From positions 1 through 41,110 of the forward strand of contig PWOD01000233.1 of assembly GCA_003557545.1 (NCBI GenBank): a DNA stretch of 41,110 nt. Direction: 5' to 3'. Source of the stretch: a bacterium. Its GTDB lineage: Bacteria; T1Sed10-126. Shown here piece after piece: positions 8,871 through 17,536 of this stretch (positions are counted from its first letter, which is position 1; each line of letters begins with the position of its first letter). Both the position numbers and the translations under genes were made by a program. The notes under the pieces were generated by a model. It was not told the DNA's origin, ran no database searches, and saw nothing but the letters and a program-made list of their open reading frames with translations.

Positions 8871-9098
8871 CTCATGTGGTGGTTCTGGGAGTCAAATAGA
8901 GGACAATCAAATTCTAAGATTTAAAAATCAGGGGTGGGAACGATTTGGCCAGGTAGAGTTTGCCCTCTAAATTTAAATTTTTTATCGGTTTTGCTAACTA
9001 TTTATTCAATTGATTCGATAATAAGATTAAGCTGAGTGGATAGGGCTGGACCGTCGGCTTTATTCAGGCCTCATCTATTTTTCATATTATATCTCATG

Positions 9099-9134
9099 AG
9101 CCCCAAAGGTTATTTACTCCTTTGGGGCTTTTTT
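9099..9134 (+). terminator. Rho-independent terminator
   Basis: A perfect 11-bp stem (AGCCCCAAAGG with CCTTTGGGGCT) closes a 9-nt loop and is followed by a run of six T. It ends transcription from the tRNA side before the rpsB operon. Confidence 0.93.
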
Positions 9135-9252
9135 ACTGATGATTTAATTAAAAAAACATTTCTTCTTTGGGTCATATCTGTTAAACTTCTTTACTTGAAA
9201 TTAGCTATTAATGATCTGTAAGTTGTAAAAAACCACACGTTTCCGGATTATG

Positions 9253-9284
9253 AACGGGGTGCTTATCAAGCTGATAAGTTCGTT
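9253..9284 (+). promoter_or_regulatory. Candidate rpsB leader hairpin
   Basis: A 7-bp perfect stem CTTATCA/TGATAAG around loop AGC is extended, after an asymmetric internal loop, by AACG (9253-9256) pairing with CGTT (9281-9284). It lies about 50 nt upstream of the rpsB start and has no T-run, so it is not a terminator. Autoregulatory S2-binding leaders are known upstream of rpsB in bacteria; the role here is inferred. Confidence 0.4.
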
Positions 9285-9331
9285 TTATTAGAAGGAGACG
9301 GAGGAAAAACCATTTTTTGGAGGAGTTTGTT

Positions 9332-10291
9332 ATGATTGAGGTACCGATGAAAAGTCTACTGGAGACCGGAGTGCATTTTGGTCATCAGCCCCGCCGCTGG
9401 AACCCTAAGATGGAGCCCTATATTTTTACCGAACGTAAAGGGGTTCATATTATTGATCTGGAACAGACAATAGAAGCAGTGCGCCGTGTGACTGAGGTTG
9501 TCACCCAGCGTGTGGCCGAAGGGGACACTGTGCTGTTTGTAGGGACCAAGCGTCAGGCTTCCGATTCTCTGGAGGAACATGCTCGCCGTTGTGGTATGCC
9601 GTTTGTTAACCGCCGCTGGCTGGGAGGAACACTGACTAATTTTAAAACGATTCGGAAAAGCGTTGATAAGCTTAAAGAATTGGAAAAGATGGAAGAAGAA
9701 AATATTATGGACCGGCTGTCTAATCGAGAAGCCCGTCGTAAACAGCGGGAGCGGGAAAGATTGGAAAGAAACCTGTCTGGGATTCGTGATATGGACAAGA
9801 TTCCACAGGTATTGTTTGTGCTTGATGTGTTGCGGGAAGAGATAGCGGTTCGTGAGGCCCGGCACCTTGACATACCGGTTGTTGGAGTTCTTGACACAAA
9901 CTGTGATCCAGAGATGGTTGATTATGCTATCCCCGGCAATGATGATGCTATTCGAGCCCTGGGACTTTACAGTCAGATTATCGCAGATGCGGTGATTGAA
10001 GGGCGGGAGATCCGGGAAAAACGTAAGGCCGAGGAGATCGCAGCCCTTCAGGCTGAAGAGCTGGATGAGGAGACCCTGAGTAGGGAGGCCGAGGTAATCG
10101 AGCCCGGTGAGCTGGATGAGTTTGATGAGTCGGTTGAAATTATCGCTGAGGTTGAAGATGAAGACGCACTGATTGTTGAGGAGGAAGTCGATTCTGAAGA
10201 AAATGATGAAGTTGCTGATGAACCGCCCGGTTCTGAGGATTTAGAGCCGGTGGATGAGGAAACGTCAGAGATCGATGAGGATAAGAGTTAA
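9332..10291 (+). CDS. rpsB: 30S ribosomal protein S2 with acidic C-terminal extension
   Basis: S2 binds the 30S subunit head and is needed for S1 and mRNA docking. The N-terminal 230 residues are typical (MKSLLETGVHFGHQPRRWNPKM, LFVGTKRQASD, RWLGGTLTNFKTI, IPVVGVLDTNCDP). I chose the ATG at 9332 because GGAGGAG lies 6 nt upstream; an in-frame TTG at 9317 would place the ribosome site inside the gene. The product is 319 aa against about 230-260 for most S2 proteins. The extra 85 or so residues are nearly half Asp and Glu and have no recognisable domain. First gene of the long operon. TAA stop. Confidence 0.97.
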   Translation: MIEVPMKSLLETGVHFGHQPRRWNPKMEPYIFTERKGVHIIDLEQTIEAVRRVTEVVTQRVAEGDTVLFVGTKRQASDSLEEHARRCGMPFVNRRWLGGTLTNFKTIRKSVDKLKELEKMEEENIMDRLSNREARRKQRERERLERNLSGIRDMDKIPQVLFVLDVLREEIAVREARHLDIPVVGVLDTNCDPEMVDYAIPGNDDAIRALGLYSQIIADAVIEGREIREKRKAEEIAALQAEELDEETLSREAEVIEPGELDEFDESVEIIAEVEDEDALIVEEEVDSEENDEVADEPPGSEDLEPVDEETSEIDEDKS

Positions 10292-10374
10292 ACAGGATAG
10301 CAGTAGCTGGCCGAGCTGTACTGGTTCGGACCGTTAGCCATGCTGTTGATTAGAATAAAGAGGAGTGAACTGAG

Positions 10375-11028
10375 ATGGGAGTTGCAGCTGAAGATGTAAA
10401 GAAGTTGCGTGATCAAACCGGCGCCGGGATCATGGATTGTAAAGCGGCGCTGCAGGAAACCGACGGTGATTTTGAGAAAGCACGGGATCATTTGCGCCGG
10501 CAGGGAATTGAGGAGGCCCAGCGTAAAACAGGTCAGACTGCTGAAGGCACCATCGGTTCTTACCTGCATTTCAACGGTAAAATCGGTGTTATTGTGGAAC
10601 TTAACAGTCAGACCGATTTTGTTGCCAAAAATGAGAAGTTTTCTGAATTGGCCAATGAACTGGCGATGCAAATAGCAGCCCAGTCCCCGGACTATGTTAA
10701 CCGGCAGGAGGTACCTGAGGAAGAGCTGCAGAAGGAAAAGGAGATTATTGCCGAGCAGATGGCTGATGAGCTCAATGGAAAACCTGATCATGTAAAGGAA
10801 CAGATTCTTGAAGGTAAAATTTCAAAACAGTATTTTCAGAAAAAGGTTCTGGTTGATCAGCCCTATATTGGTGATTCCGAACTTACGGTTGGTGAGTTAT
10901 TGGAGAAGCATATTGCCGATTTTGACGAGAATATAGTAATACGTCGTTTTACCAGATATGAAGTTGGTGAAGGAATCGAGGTAGAAAAAGAGAACTTTGC
11001 CGAGGAGGTTGCCCGGGAGATTGGCTGA
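10375..11028 (+). CDS. tsf: Elongation factor Ts, short form
   Basis: EF-Ts is the guanine-nucleotide exchange factor for EF-Tu. The UBA-like N-terminus (VKKLRDQTGAGIMDCKAALQE) and the core motif GTIGSYLHFNGKIGVIVELNSQTDFVAKNE are clear. At 217 aa it is the short form seen in many Firmicutes and Thermus, rather than the roughly 290-aa E. coli type. Start ATG with GAGGAG about 9 nt upstream. About 83 nt separate it from rpsB. TGA stop. Confidence 0.96.
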   Translation: MGVAAEDVKKLRDQTGAGIMDCKAALQETDGDFEKARDHLRRQGIEEAQRKTGQTAEGTIGSYLHFNGKIGVIVELNSQTDFVAKNEKFSELANELAMQIAAQSPDYVNRQEVPEEELQKEKEIIAEQMADELNGKPDHVKEQILEGKISKQYFQKKVLVDQPYIGDSELTVGELLEKHIADFDENIVIRRFTRYEVGEGIEVEKENFAEEVAREIG

Positions 11029-11032
11029 TAGG

Positions 11033-11761
11033 ATGCTGGAGCTGTCCCGAGTTAAACGAGTTGTTATCAAGCTGAGCGGTGAACTTCTGTCCGGGGAAAA
11101 ACCGTTTGGATTGGATACTGATGTAGTTCAACGAATTGCCGCCGAACTGGCGGAGATCACCCGTGAAGGAATACAACTTACCATAATAGTTGGTGGGGGA
11201 AATATTTTTCGGGGACTTGAGGCCAGCCGCCAGGGGATAGATCGAATTACAGGTGATCAGATAGGCATGCTGGCGACAGTTTTAAATGGACTGGCATTGA
11301 AAAATGCTCTGGAAAAGCAGGAGTGTCAGGTAAAACTTTTTAGTGCTGTAAAGATTGAAACGATAGCCGACAGTTTTGTGGCTGAAAAGGCCCGGCACAA
11401 CCTTCAGACCGGCGGTCTGAATATAGCTGTTGCCGGGACCGGTCATCCCTACTTCACCACCGATACCTCGGCTGTTCTTCGGGCACTTCAGCTGGATGCC
11501 GACCTGCTACTAAAGGCAACGCGGGTAGATGGAGTTTATGATAGTGATCCTGAAAAAGATCCGGAAGCTCGTCGGTTTGAAACTATTTCTTTTCAGGAAA
11601 CCCTTTCCCGGAACCTACAATTTATGGATTTAACCGCCACCTCACTCTGCCAGGAAAATAATCTGCCGGTTATAGTTTTCAACATGGACCAGGCTGGTAA
11701 TCTTCTAAAACTTCTGGCCGGGGAACAGGTTGGGACCTTTATTCATGGAGATGATCAATAA
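11033..11761 (+). CDS. pyrH: UMP kinase
   Basis: PyrH phosphorylates UMP to UDP and belongs to the amino-acid-kinase family, unrelated to eukaryotic UMP kinases. The start VKRVVIKLSGELLSGEK, the glycine-rich IIVGGGNIFRG, and TDTSAVLRALQLDADLLLKATRVDGVYDSDP are diagnostic. I chose the ATG at 11033, giving 242 aa, which matches the family; upstream in-frame TTG codons would overlap the end of tsf. The ribosome site is weak (GGGAG about 13 nt away), so coupling to tsf translation, which ends 5 nt before, is likely. TAA overlaps the frr ATG. Confidence 0.95.
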   Translation: MLELSRVKRVVIKLSGELLSGEKPFGLDTDVVQRIAAELAEITREGIQLTIIVGGGNIFRGLEASRQGIDRITGDQIGMLATVLNGLALKNALEKQECQVKLFSAVKIETIADSFVAEKARHNLQTGGLNIAVAGTGHPYFTTDTSAVLRALQLDADLLLKATRVDGVYDSDPEKDPEARRFETISFQETLSRNLQFMDLTATSLCQENNLPVIVFNMDQAGNLLKLLAGEQVGTFIHGDDQ

Positions 11762-12318
11762 TGTTAAACTCGATCTACAGAGAGACTGAAAACCGCATGA
11801 AAAAAGTGGTTGACGCTGTCTGCCGGGAGTTTGGGTCGGTTCGCACAGGACGGGCTAATCCCGAAATGTTTGAAACTGTTAAAGTTTGCTATTATGGGGC
11901 TCAGACACCGTTGAATCAGTTGGCCAAAATCCAGATACCCGATGCTAAACAGGTGATTATTCAGCCTTATGACAAGGGCTGCATAGAGGATATAGAAAAG
12001 GCTTTAATGGAGTCCAAACTGGGTTTAACACCGAATAACGATGGAAATGTCATCCGGATTAATATCCCTGATTTGACCGAAGAACGGCGCAAAGAGTTGA
12101 CCGGTGTCGTGAAAGAATACGCCGAAGAAGGGAAGATTTCTCTACGGAAAATTCGGCGGGATGCCAGGGATGAAATAGATCTTCTTGAAGAAGAAAGTGA
12201 GATTTCTGAGGATGATGCTCATCGAGCCAAGGAACAGATTCAGGAACTCACAAAAAAATATGAAAATTATCTTGACGATCTGCTTGAAAAAAAGTCAGAT
12301 GAGATAATGTCTTTCTAA
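11761..12318 (+). CDS. frr: Ribosome recycling factor
   Basis: RRF splits post-termination ribosomes together with EF-G. The 185-aa length is exact for the family. Motifs include VRTGRANPEMFETVKVCYYG, IQPYDKGCIEDIEKAL, GLTPNNDGNVIRINIPDLTEERRKEL and the C-terminal helical bundle. The start ATG overlaps the pyrH stop in TAATG, with GGAGAT about 8 nt upstream. TAA stop. Confidence 0.97.
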   Translation: MLNSIYRETENRMKKVVDAVCREFGSVRTGRANPEMFETVKVCYYGAQTPLNQLAKIQIPDAKQVIIQPYDKGCIEDIEKALMESKLGLTPNNDGNVIRINIPDLTEERRKELTGVVKEYAEEGKISLRKIRRDARDEIDLLEEESEISEDDAHRAKEQIQELTKKYENYLDDLLEKKSDEIMSF

Positions 12319-12320
12319 GG

Positions 12321-13088
12321 ATGGATCCCGAGGATTTCAGAATAGAACAGTTGATTGACCGGCTGAACAGGGCTGAAAATATTCCCCGCCATGTAGCAAT
12401 TATTATGGATGGCAACGGCCGTTGGGCCCGACGTCACGGGGTGAGTCTTGCCCGAGGCCATCGGGAAGGTGCGTCGCGGGTCCGGGAAGTTTTGAATGTC
12501 TGCTCCCGAATTAAACAACTGAATACGCTAACCTTGTTTGCTTTTAGTACGGAAAATTGGTCTCGTCCTGAACGGGAGATCGAAACCCTGTTCGACCTGC
12601 TGGTTGAGTTTCTTGAGAAGGAAGTACAGAGGCTGGTCGAAAACCGTATCAAGTTACAGACTATCGGTCATCTCAAACAGTTTCCAGATCGGGTTCGCCG
12701 GGTTTTGAATCGAGTCATAAAACGTACTGCTGAACGGGGAGAATTTAATTTAAATCTGGCGTTAAATTATGGTGGGCGTGATGAAATCATAAGAGCAATC
12801 AAGAGATTGTTAATGGAACCCGGCGGTCCTCCGGCCCCCGAGCAGCTCTCTGAAAAACAGTTTTCCCGGCTGCTTGATACTGCTGGCCAGCCGGAGCCCG
12901 ATCTATTGATTAGAACGAGTGGCGAGCAGCGTCTCTCGAATTTTCTTCTCTGGCAGCTGGCCTATAGTGAGTTCTATTTTACCCGGACCCTCTGGCCCGA
13001 TTTCAAAGAAATTGATTTTCTCGAAGCGATTGATGATTATTCGCAGCGTGAGCGGCGGTTTGGCCGTCGACCGGCTGACGGGGAGTGA
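12321..13088 (+). CDS. uppS: Isoprenyl transferase (undecaprenyl diphosphate synthase)
   Basis: UppS condenses isopentenyl diphosphate onto farnesyl diphosphate to make the C55 carrier for peptidoglycan and LPS. The signature HVAIIMDGNGRWARR contains the catalytic Asp, followed by ARGHREGASRVREVL, TLFAFSTENWSRP, and the C-terminal RTSGEQRLSNFLLWQLAYSE. At 255 aa the length is normal. The ATG lies two bases after the frr stop, with AAGG almost touching it, so coupling to frr translation is likely. TGA stop. Confidence 0.96.
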   Translation: MDPEDFRIEQLIDRLNRAENIPRHVAIIMDGNGRWARRHGVSLARGHREGASRVREVLNVCSRIKQLNTLTLFAFSTENWSRPEREIETLFDLLVEFLEKEVQRLVENRIKLQTIGHLKQFPDRVRRVLNRVIKRTAERGEFNLNLALNYGGRDEIIRAIKRLLMEPGGPPAPEQLSEKQFSRLLDTAGQPEPDLLIRTSGEQRLSNFLLWQLAYSEFYFTRTLWPDFKEIDFLEAIDDYSQRERRFGRRPADGE

Positions 13089-13094
13089 ATTGAA

Positions 13095-13853
13095 TTGTTT
13101 GTTCGTTGGATAACTGGCCTGCTGTTTGCTTTGCTGGCTCTTGTTGTGCTCTGGGTTGACCCGTTGGTCTGGTTGGCCTTTCTGTTATGTTGTGTGACCC
13201 TGGCCGGTTTTGAATGGGGTAGGTTAACCGAACTACCCGGCCTGCTTGCTGTCATACTTTTCTTACCAGCGGCGGGACTTGCTGCCTATCAACATTATCC
13301 ACTGCTACCGCTTTTTGTTCTGCTGGCCGGACTACCTTTAATAGTTAAGGGGCAGGTAGAAACGGCAATCTTCGCCCATAATATTGCGGCTGGAATCGTC
13401 TGGCTATGTATTCCTGTCGGACTACTTTTTCAATTGCGGGTTGAATATGGATTTTGGATGGTTCTCGGCCTGTTGTTAGGTACTGCAGTCCAGGACACCG
13501 GGGCACTTTATTGTGGAATGTTATTCCGAGTGGGTCGGGGTTTTGCCGGGCAGGTTAGCCCGAATAAAACATGGAGTGGTTTTATTGGCGGAAGTTTAGC
13601 TATCATTCTCCTGTTTACAGCTTTTTCTTTCTGGGAGTGGTGGGAGTTACCGGTTCCCCTCGGGGTGGCCACAGCAATATTGCTCGGTATTGCTTCCCCT
13701 GTGGGTGATCTGATGATCTCCGGGTTGAAACGGCGGGCTCAACTGGATGATACCGGGAGTTATCTGCCGGGCCATGGTGGCATTCTGGATCGGGTTGATG
13801 GGCTGTTAATGAATACGGTAGTTTTTTATGTGATTCTTTATTTGGGGAGTTAG
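13095..13853 (+). CDS. cdsA: Phosphatidate cytidylyltransferase
   Basis: CdsA makes CDP-diacylglycerol from CTP and phosphatidate, the branch point for bacterial phospholipids. The 252-aa protein has about seven or eight membrane segments and the C-terminal CdsA signature GLKRRAQLDDTGSYLPGHGG followed by ILDRVDG. In the standard signature the pair before the glycine-rich part is Lys-Asp; here it reads Asp-Asp, a substitution worth noting. The start is TTG, with GGGGAG about 9 nt upstream and no ATG nearby. It ends in TAG immediately followed by TAA, and the dxr ribosome site lies within its last codons. Confidence 0.93.
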   Translation: MFVRWITGLLFALLALVVLWVDPLVWLAFLLCCVTLAGFEWGRLTELPGLLAVILFLPAAGLAAYQHYPLLPLFVLLAGLPLIVKGQVETAIFAHNIAAGIVWLCIPVGLLFQLRVEYGFWMVLGLLLGTAVQDTGALYCGMLFRVGRGFAGQVSPNKTWSGFIGGSLAIILLFTAFSFWEWWELPVPLGVATAILLGIASPVGDLMISGLKRRAQLDDTGSYLPGHGGILDRVDGLLMNTVVFYVILYLGS

Positions 13854-13857
13854 TAAG

Positions 13858-14985
13858 ATGAAAAAACGCATAGCGGTATTGGGGTCGACCGGTTCGGTTG
13901 GGACCCAGGCGCTGGATGTTTTGAGGAATTTTAAAGAGCAGTTTGAACTGGTTGGTTTAACCGCCCATTCATCGGTTTCTCAGTTAAAAAAACAGGCTGA
14001 GGAGTTTTCTCCTGAGCTGGTTGGGATTAGCGGTATTAAACCTGATGAGTTGCCCGACCAAAACTGGTTAACCGGGCCCGGGGTTCTTCAGGAAATAGCC
14101 CGGATGGATCTGGATATGCTGCTTGTATCGGTTGTTGGACTGGCCGGGTTAAGACCCTGTCTGGCCGCTCTTCGCCAGGGAACCGATGTTGCCCTGGCAA
14201 ACAAGGAGGTACTGGTAATAGCTGGTGAATTAATGCAGCAGACAGCCCGGGAATATGGAGCAAAAATAATCCCGGTTGATAGTGAACATAGTGCTATTTT
14301 TCAGGCACTCCAGGGGGAGAAGATGGACCGGGTATCACGCATAATTATTACGGCTTCAGGGGGGCCTTTTTTAAATTGCTCTCCGGAGCAGCTTCAGCAG
14401 GTGAAACTGACCGAGGTGCTGGACCATCCTAACTGGGAGATGGGACCTAAAATCACAGTCGATTCGGCCACGATGATGAACAAAGGATTGGAAGTGATCG
14501 AAGCCTGCCGTCTGTTCGATCTGCCCCCTGACAGGGTCGGGGCTTTCATCCATCCTCAGTCAACAGTTCATGGTCTGGTGGAGTTTAGCGATAATTCGAT
14601 TTTAGCCCAGTGTTCTACTCCTGATATGCGACTTCCCGTTCAGTATGCATTGTTTTACCCGGAGCGTGGCGAAGCGTTGATTGAGCCGGTAGATTTTTCA
14701 CAGCCGTTTTCCTGGGATTTCCAACCGATAGATATTCAGCAGTTTCCTGCCTATGGATTGGCCCGGGAAGCATTGCTTGCCGGAGGAACTTACCCTGCTG
14801 TTTTAAACGCTGCTAATGAGGTGGCTGTAGAAGCTTTTATCAGTAATAAAATAGAGTTTTTTCAAATTACCGAGATAGTTGAACACTGTCTCCAGACCCA
14901 TGCGGGTCAAGCGGGTGAAAACTTGGAAGAGCTTTTGCAGATTGATCGATGGGCGCGGGAACAGGCAGAACAGTTTAATTGTTAA
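13858..14985 (+). CDS. dxr: 1-deoxy-D-xylulose-5-phosphate reductoisomerase
   Basis: Dxr converts DXP to MEP with NADPH, the committed step of the MEP isoprenoid pathway. The NADPH fold starts with LGSTGSVGTQALDVL. Active-site segments ALANKEVLV, PVDSEHSAIFQ, ITASGGPF and the metal/substrate loop HPNWEMGPKITVDSATMMNKGLEVIEA are intact. Length 375 aa is typical. Start ATG with GGGGAG about 8 nt upstream, inside the end of cdsA. TAA stop. It supplies precursors for the neighbouring uppS and works with ispG in the same operon. Confidence 0.97.
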   Translation: MKKRIAVLGSTGSVGTQALDVLRNFKEQFELVGLTAHSSVSQLKKQAEEFSPELVGISGIKPDELPDQNWLTGPGVLQEIARMDLDMLLVSVVGLAGLRPCLAALRQGTDVALANKEVLVIAGELMQQTAREYGAKIIPVDSEHSAIFQALQGEKMDRVSRIIITASGGPFLNCSPEQLQQVKLTEVLDHPNWEMGPKITVDSATMMNKGLEVIEACRLFDLPPDRVGAFIHPQSTVHGLVEFSDNSILAQCSTPDMRLPVQYALFYPERGEALIEPVDFSQPFSWDFQPIDIQQFPAYGLAREALLAGGTYPAVLNAANEVAVEAFISNKIEFFQITEIVEHCLQTHAGQAGENLEELLQIDRWAREQAEQFNC

Positions 14986-15001
14986 AAAAGGAATGTTTTA
15001 A

Positions 15002-16351
15002 ATGACATATTATTTAATCGCAGCAGTAGGTTTCATTTTTGTCTTTGGCCTTGTAGTTCTGGTGCATGAGGGTGGACATTTTTTTCTGGCCCGGCTTAAT
15101 GGTGTCGAGGTTAAAGCCTTTTCCCTGGGGATGGGACCGACTTTAATAAGTTACACACCAAATGAAACAGAATATCAGATTTCGCTTATTCCCCTGGGTG
15201 GTTATGTTAAGCTGGCCGGGGAGGAGCTGACAGAGGAGACTGATAATCCACGTGCCTTTTCGAATAAATCGGTATGGGCCAGGATTTCGATTCTTGTTGC
15301 TGGCGCTCTCTGCAATATTATCCTGGGGTTTGCACTTTATATGCCTTTGGGGATCTTTCATGGTGAAGAGATACTTCCTCCGAAAATTGGATTTATTAAC
15401 CAGGATATGCCAGCCTATGGTGAGTTGCAGGTGGGGGATGAGGTGCTGGCGCTGAATGATAAAAGGATTAACCGATTTCAGGATATTACCGTTCAAAATA
15501 GTCTTCTTGGTGATGCAACTCGGAAGTTTCTCGTTCTCCGGGATGGAGAGGAAAAGTTGGTTGAGGTTGAACCCTACAGGGTAGAAAACAGGTCGGTTTT
15601 TGAACCCACCCATCTGGTGGGGATTTCTCCTTATATGCCTTCTGTGATCGGGTGGTTGGGTGAGGATAGTCCATTTAAAGAGCTGGGAATAGAGGAGGGT
15701 GATCGGGTCGTTAGAATTGGCGATCAGGATATTGAATCCTGGCAGCTTCTTACCCGAGCGTTGTTTGCCAACCGGGGTGATGTAGAGATTGAGTTTTTAC
15801 AAAACAGTGATTTGGTCAGTGCACGGATCACTATACCCACTGATGATGCTGAGTGGCAGCAATGGGTTCATCAGTTGCAGTGGGGACCACCGGTCGAGCA
15901 AAAACGGTATGGATTGATTGGTTCACTGTCCTTTGCGGCACGTGAGACCAATCAGGCCATCAGATTACTTTTTCAGGGGCTATGGGGGCTGTTGACCGGT
16001 CGTCTGTCACCCGAGGGTCTGGCTGGCCCGGTGGGGATTATCGGTGTGACTGGCCATATGGCCACCGTTGGCTTCTGGCCGCTGATTAGTTTTGCTGCCT
16101 TTTTATCAATTAACCTCGGCGTGATAAATATTCTCCCTATTCCAGTACTGGATGGTGGACATATAATGTTGTCAATTCCCGAGCTGTTTGGCCGACGGTT
16201 GCCACCCCGTGTTTTTGAAATAGCTAATACTATTGGCCTGGTTTTTTTACTCGGGTTGTTGATATTTGTGACATTCATCGATCTGTCTCGGTTTGAGTTT
16301 CTCGCCGGTTTGGGGCGTGGTCTGTGGTCATGGTTGACCGGTTGGATTTGA
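15002..16351 (+). CDS. rseP: RseP-type site-2 membrane metalloprotease
   Basis: This zinc metalloprotease cleaves membrane-embedded substrates such as anti-sigma factors and remnant signal peptides. The HExxH zinc motif is in VLVHEGGHFFLARLNG within the first membrane segment, and the second zinc motif is in NILPIPVLDGGHI near residue 380. Between them lie two PDZ-like domains (about residues 125-200 and 210-285; the second contains GIEEGDRVVRIGDQDIESW). At 449 aa it is the long, double-PDZ form as in E. coli RseP, which fits a diderm. Start ATG with AAGGA about 9 nt upstream. TGA stop. Confidence 0.93.
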   Translation: MTYYLIAAVGFIFVFGLVVLVHEGGHFFLARLNGVEVKAFSLGMGPTLISYTPNETEYQISLIPLGGYVKLAGEELTEETDNPRAFSNKSVWARISILVAGALCNIILGFALYMPLGIFHGEEILPPKIGFINQDMPAYGELQVGDEVLALNDKRINRFQDITVQNSLLGDATRKFLVLRDGEEKLVEVEPYRVENRSVFEPTHLVGISPYMPSVIGWLGEDSPFKELGIEEGDRVVRIGDQDIESWQLLTRALFANRGDVEIEFLQNSDLVSARITIPTDDAEWQQWVHQLQWGPPVEQKRYGLIGSLSFAARETNQAIRLLFQGLWGLLTGRLSPEGLAGPVGIIGVTGHMATVGFWPLISFAAFLSINLGVINILPIPVLDGGHIMLSIPELFGRRLPPRVFEIANTIGLVFLLGLLIFVTFIDLSRFEFLAGLGRGLWSWLTGWI

Positions 16352-16375
16352 TCAAGATGGAGAGTGTGACAGGTT

Positions 16376-17455
16376 TTGTCACTGCCGGCTAAACGACGAA
16401 AAACTCGACCGGTGCGAGTTGGTGAGCTGATCATCGGTGGGACTGCCCCGGTGGCCGTTCAATCGATGACAAATACCGCTACTACCGATGTTGCTGCTAC
16501 TGTAAGGCAGGTTAAGCAGCTGGAAACAGCCGGTTGTGAGCTGGTCCGTGTTGCTGTTCCTGATAGGGAGGCAGCATCTCGGTTGCAGGAGATTAAACAG
16601 CAGATAGCCATACCACTGGTGGCTGACATCCATTTCGATCATCGTCTGGCGCTTCAAGCGCTTGATCAGCAGGTCGATAAGATTCGTATCAATCCGGGTA
16701 ATATTGGCGGAAAAGACAAGACTCTTGAGATCATTAAAAGCTGTCAGAAACAGGGGACGGCACTGCGTATTGGGGTAAACTCAGGGTCGCTTGAAAAAGA
16801 GTTCCTGCGTCAATATGGCGGACCTACTCCGGAGGCTCTGGCCAGCAGTGCAGTGGCCCATGTAAAACTCTGTGAAAAGGTCGGATTTGATCAGTTTATT
16901 GTGTCGATTAAATCCAGTGATCCGCTTGTCCTGGTGGAGGCTAACCGGTTGTTCGCCGGGTATAATCAAGTGCCGCTGCACCTGGGATTGACTGAAGCAG
17001 GGTCCTATCCTGCAGGTGCGATTAAGACCGCAGTTGGTTTGAGTCCACTGTTGCTCGCAGGTATCGGGGATACCCTCAGGGTCTCATTGACCGGTGACCC
17101 TGTGCAAGAAATTAAAGTGGCCCAGGAAATTTTGCGTGCCACCGGCCGCCGTCAAATCGGTCCAGAAATCATTTCCTGTCCCACCTGTGGTCGTTTGAAT
17201 TATCCGATGGAAGCAATTGAAAAGCAGATACGCCATGCATTACAGGAGTGCGATTTACCGATTACAGTGGCTATTATGGGCTGTGAAGTTAATGGACCGG
17301 GGGAAGCTCGACTGGCTGATGTTGGTATCGCTGGTGGGCGGGAAAGTGGTCTGCTGTTTCGCCGCGGCAAGGTTGTAAAAAAACTACCCGCCGCTGAACT
17401 GGTTGATGGGTTGCTGGACGAGATTGATAAACTGTCCGCGGAAGCTTCCAAATGA
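16376..17455 (+). CDS. ispG: 4-hydroxy-3-methylbut-2-enyl diphosphate synthase
   Basis: IspG (GcpE) reduces MEcPP to HMBPP in the MEP pathway with a [4Fe-4S] cluster. The TIM-barrel part begins with VRVGELIIGGTAPVAVQSMTNT, and the cluster cysteines are in ISCPTCGR and MGCEVNGPGEA, followed by ADVGIAGG. The 359-aa length is the bacterial short form. The start is TTG at 16376, with GGAGA about 12 nt upstream; no in-frame ATG or GTG is available without a stop codon (the GTG at 16364 is followed by TGA). TGA stop. Confidence 0.96.
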   Translation: MSLPAKRRKTRPVRVGELIIGGTAPVAVQSMTNTATTDVAATVRQVKQLETAGCELVRVAVPDREAASRLQEIKQQIAIPLVADIHFDHRLALQALDQQVDKIRINPGNIGGKDKTLEIIKSCQKQGTALRIGVNSGSLEKEFLRQYGGPTPEALASSAVAHVKLCEKVGFDQFIVSIKSSDPLVLVEANRLFAGYNQVPLHLGLTEAGSYPAGAIKTAVGLSPLLLAGIGDTLRVSLTGDPVQEIKVAQEILRATGRRQIGPEIISCPTCGRLNYPMEAIEKQIRHALQECDLPITVAIMGCEVNGPGEARLADVGIAGGRESGLLFRRGKVVKKLPAAELVDGLLDEIDKLSAEASK

Positions 17456-17530
17456 AAGATTTGAACAACAGTTTAAAAAGGGCTTGTTTAACAGTCGATA
17501 AAAACACCTTTTCGTAGTTTATTTACAGCG

Positions 17531-17536
17531 TATAAT
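17531..17536 (+). promoter_or_regulatory. Candidate -10 box upstream of proS
   Basis: A perfect TATAAT stands in the 196-nt gap between ispG and proS, about 115 nt before the proS start. The -35 region at 17-18 nt is only CTTTTC or TTTTCG, so the promoter is plausible but weak. It may add transcription for proS and polC within the long operon. Confidence 0.4.

Larger units (their letters stand above)
8871..9331. other. Intergenic region between tRNA-Gly and rpsB
   Basis: This 461-nt stretch has no convincing protein gene. It is AT-rich. It holds a weak hairpin (TAGAG/CTCTA at 8954-8969) followed by a T-rich stretch that might end the tRNA transcript, about 110 nt of unassigned sequence, the strong terminator at about 9099-9134, and then roughly 200 nt that must contain the rpsB promoter and leader. 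I saw no clean -35/-10 pair; TTGAAA at 9195 and TATTAA at 9206 are both too close together to form one. The 9000-9098 part could be a short untranslated RNA ending at the terminator, but nothing identifies it. Confidence 0.5.

Noticed and set aside
9356-9865. Long minus-strand open frame inside rpsB
   Set aside because: It lies opposite a certain ribosomal protein gene and has no recognisable motif or ribosome site.
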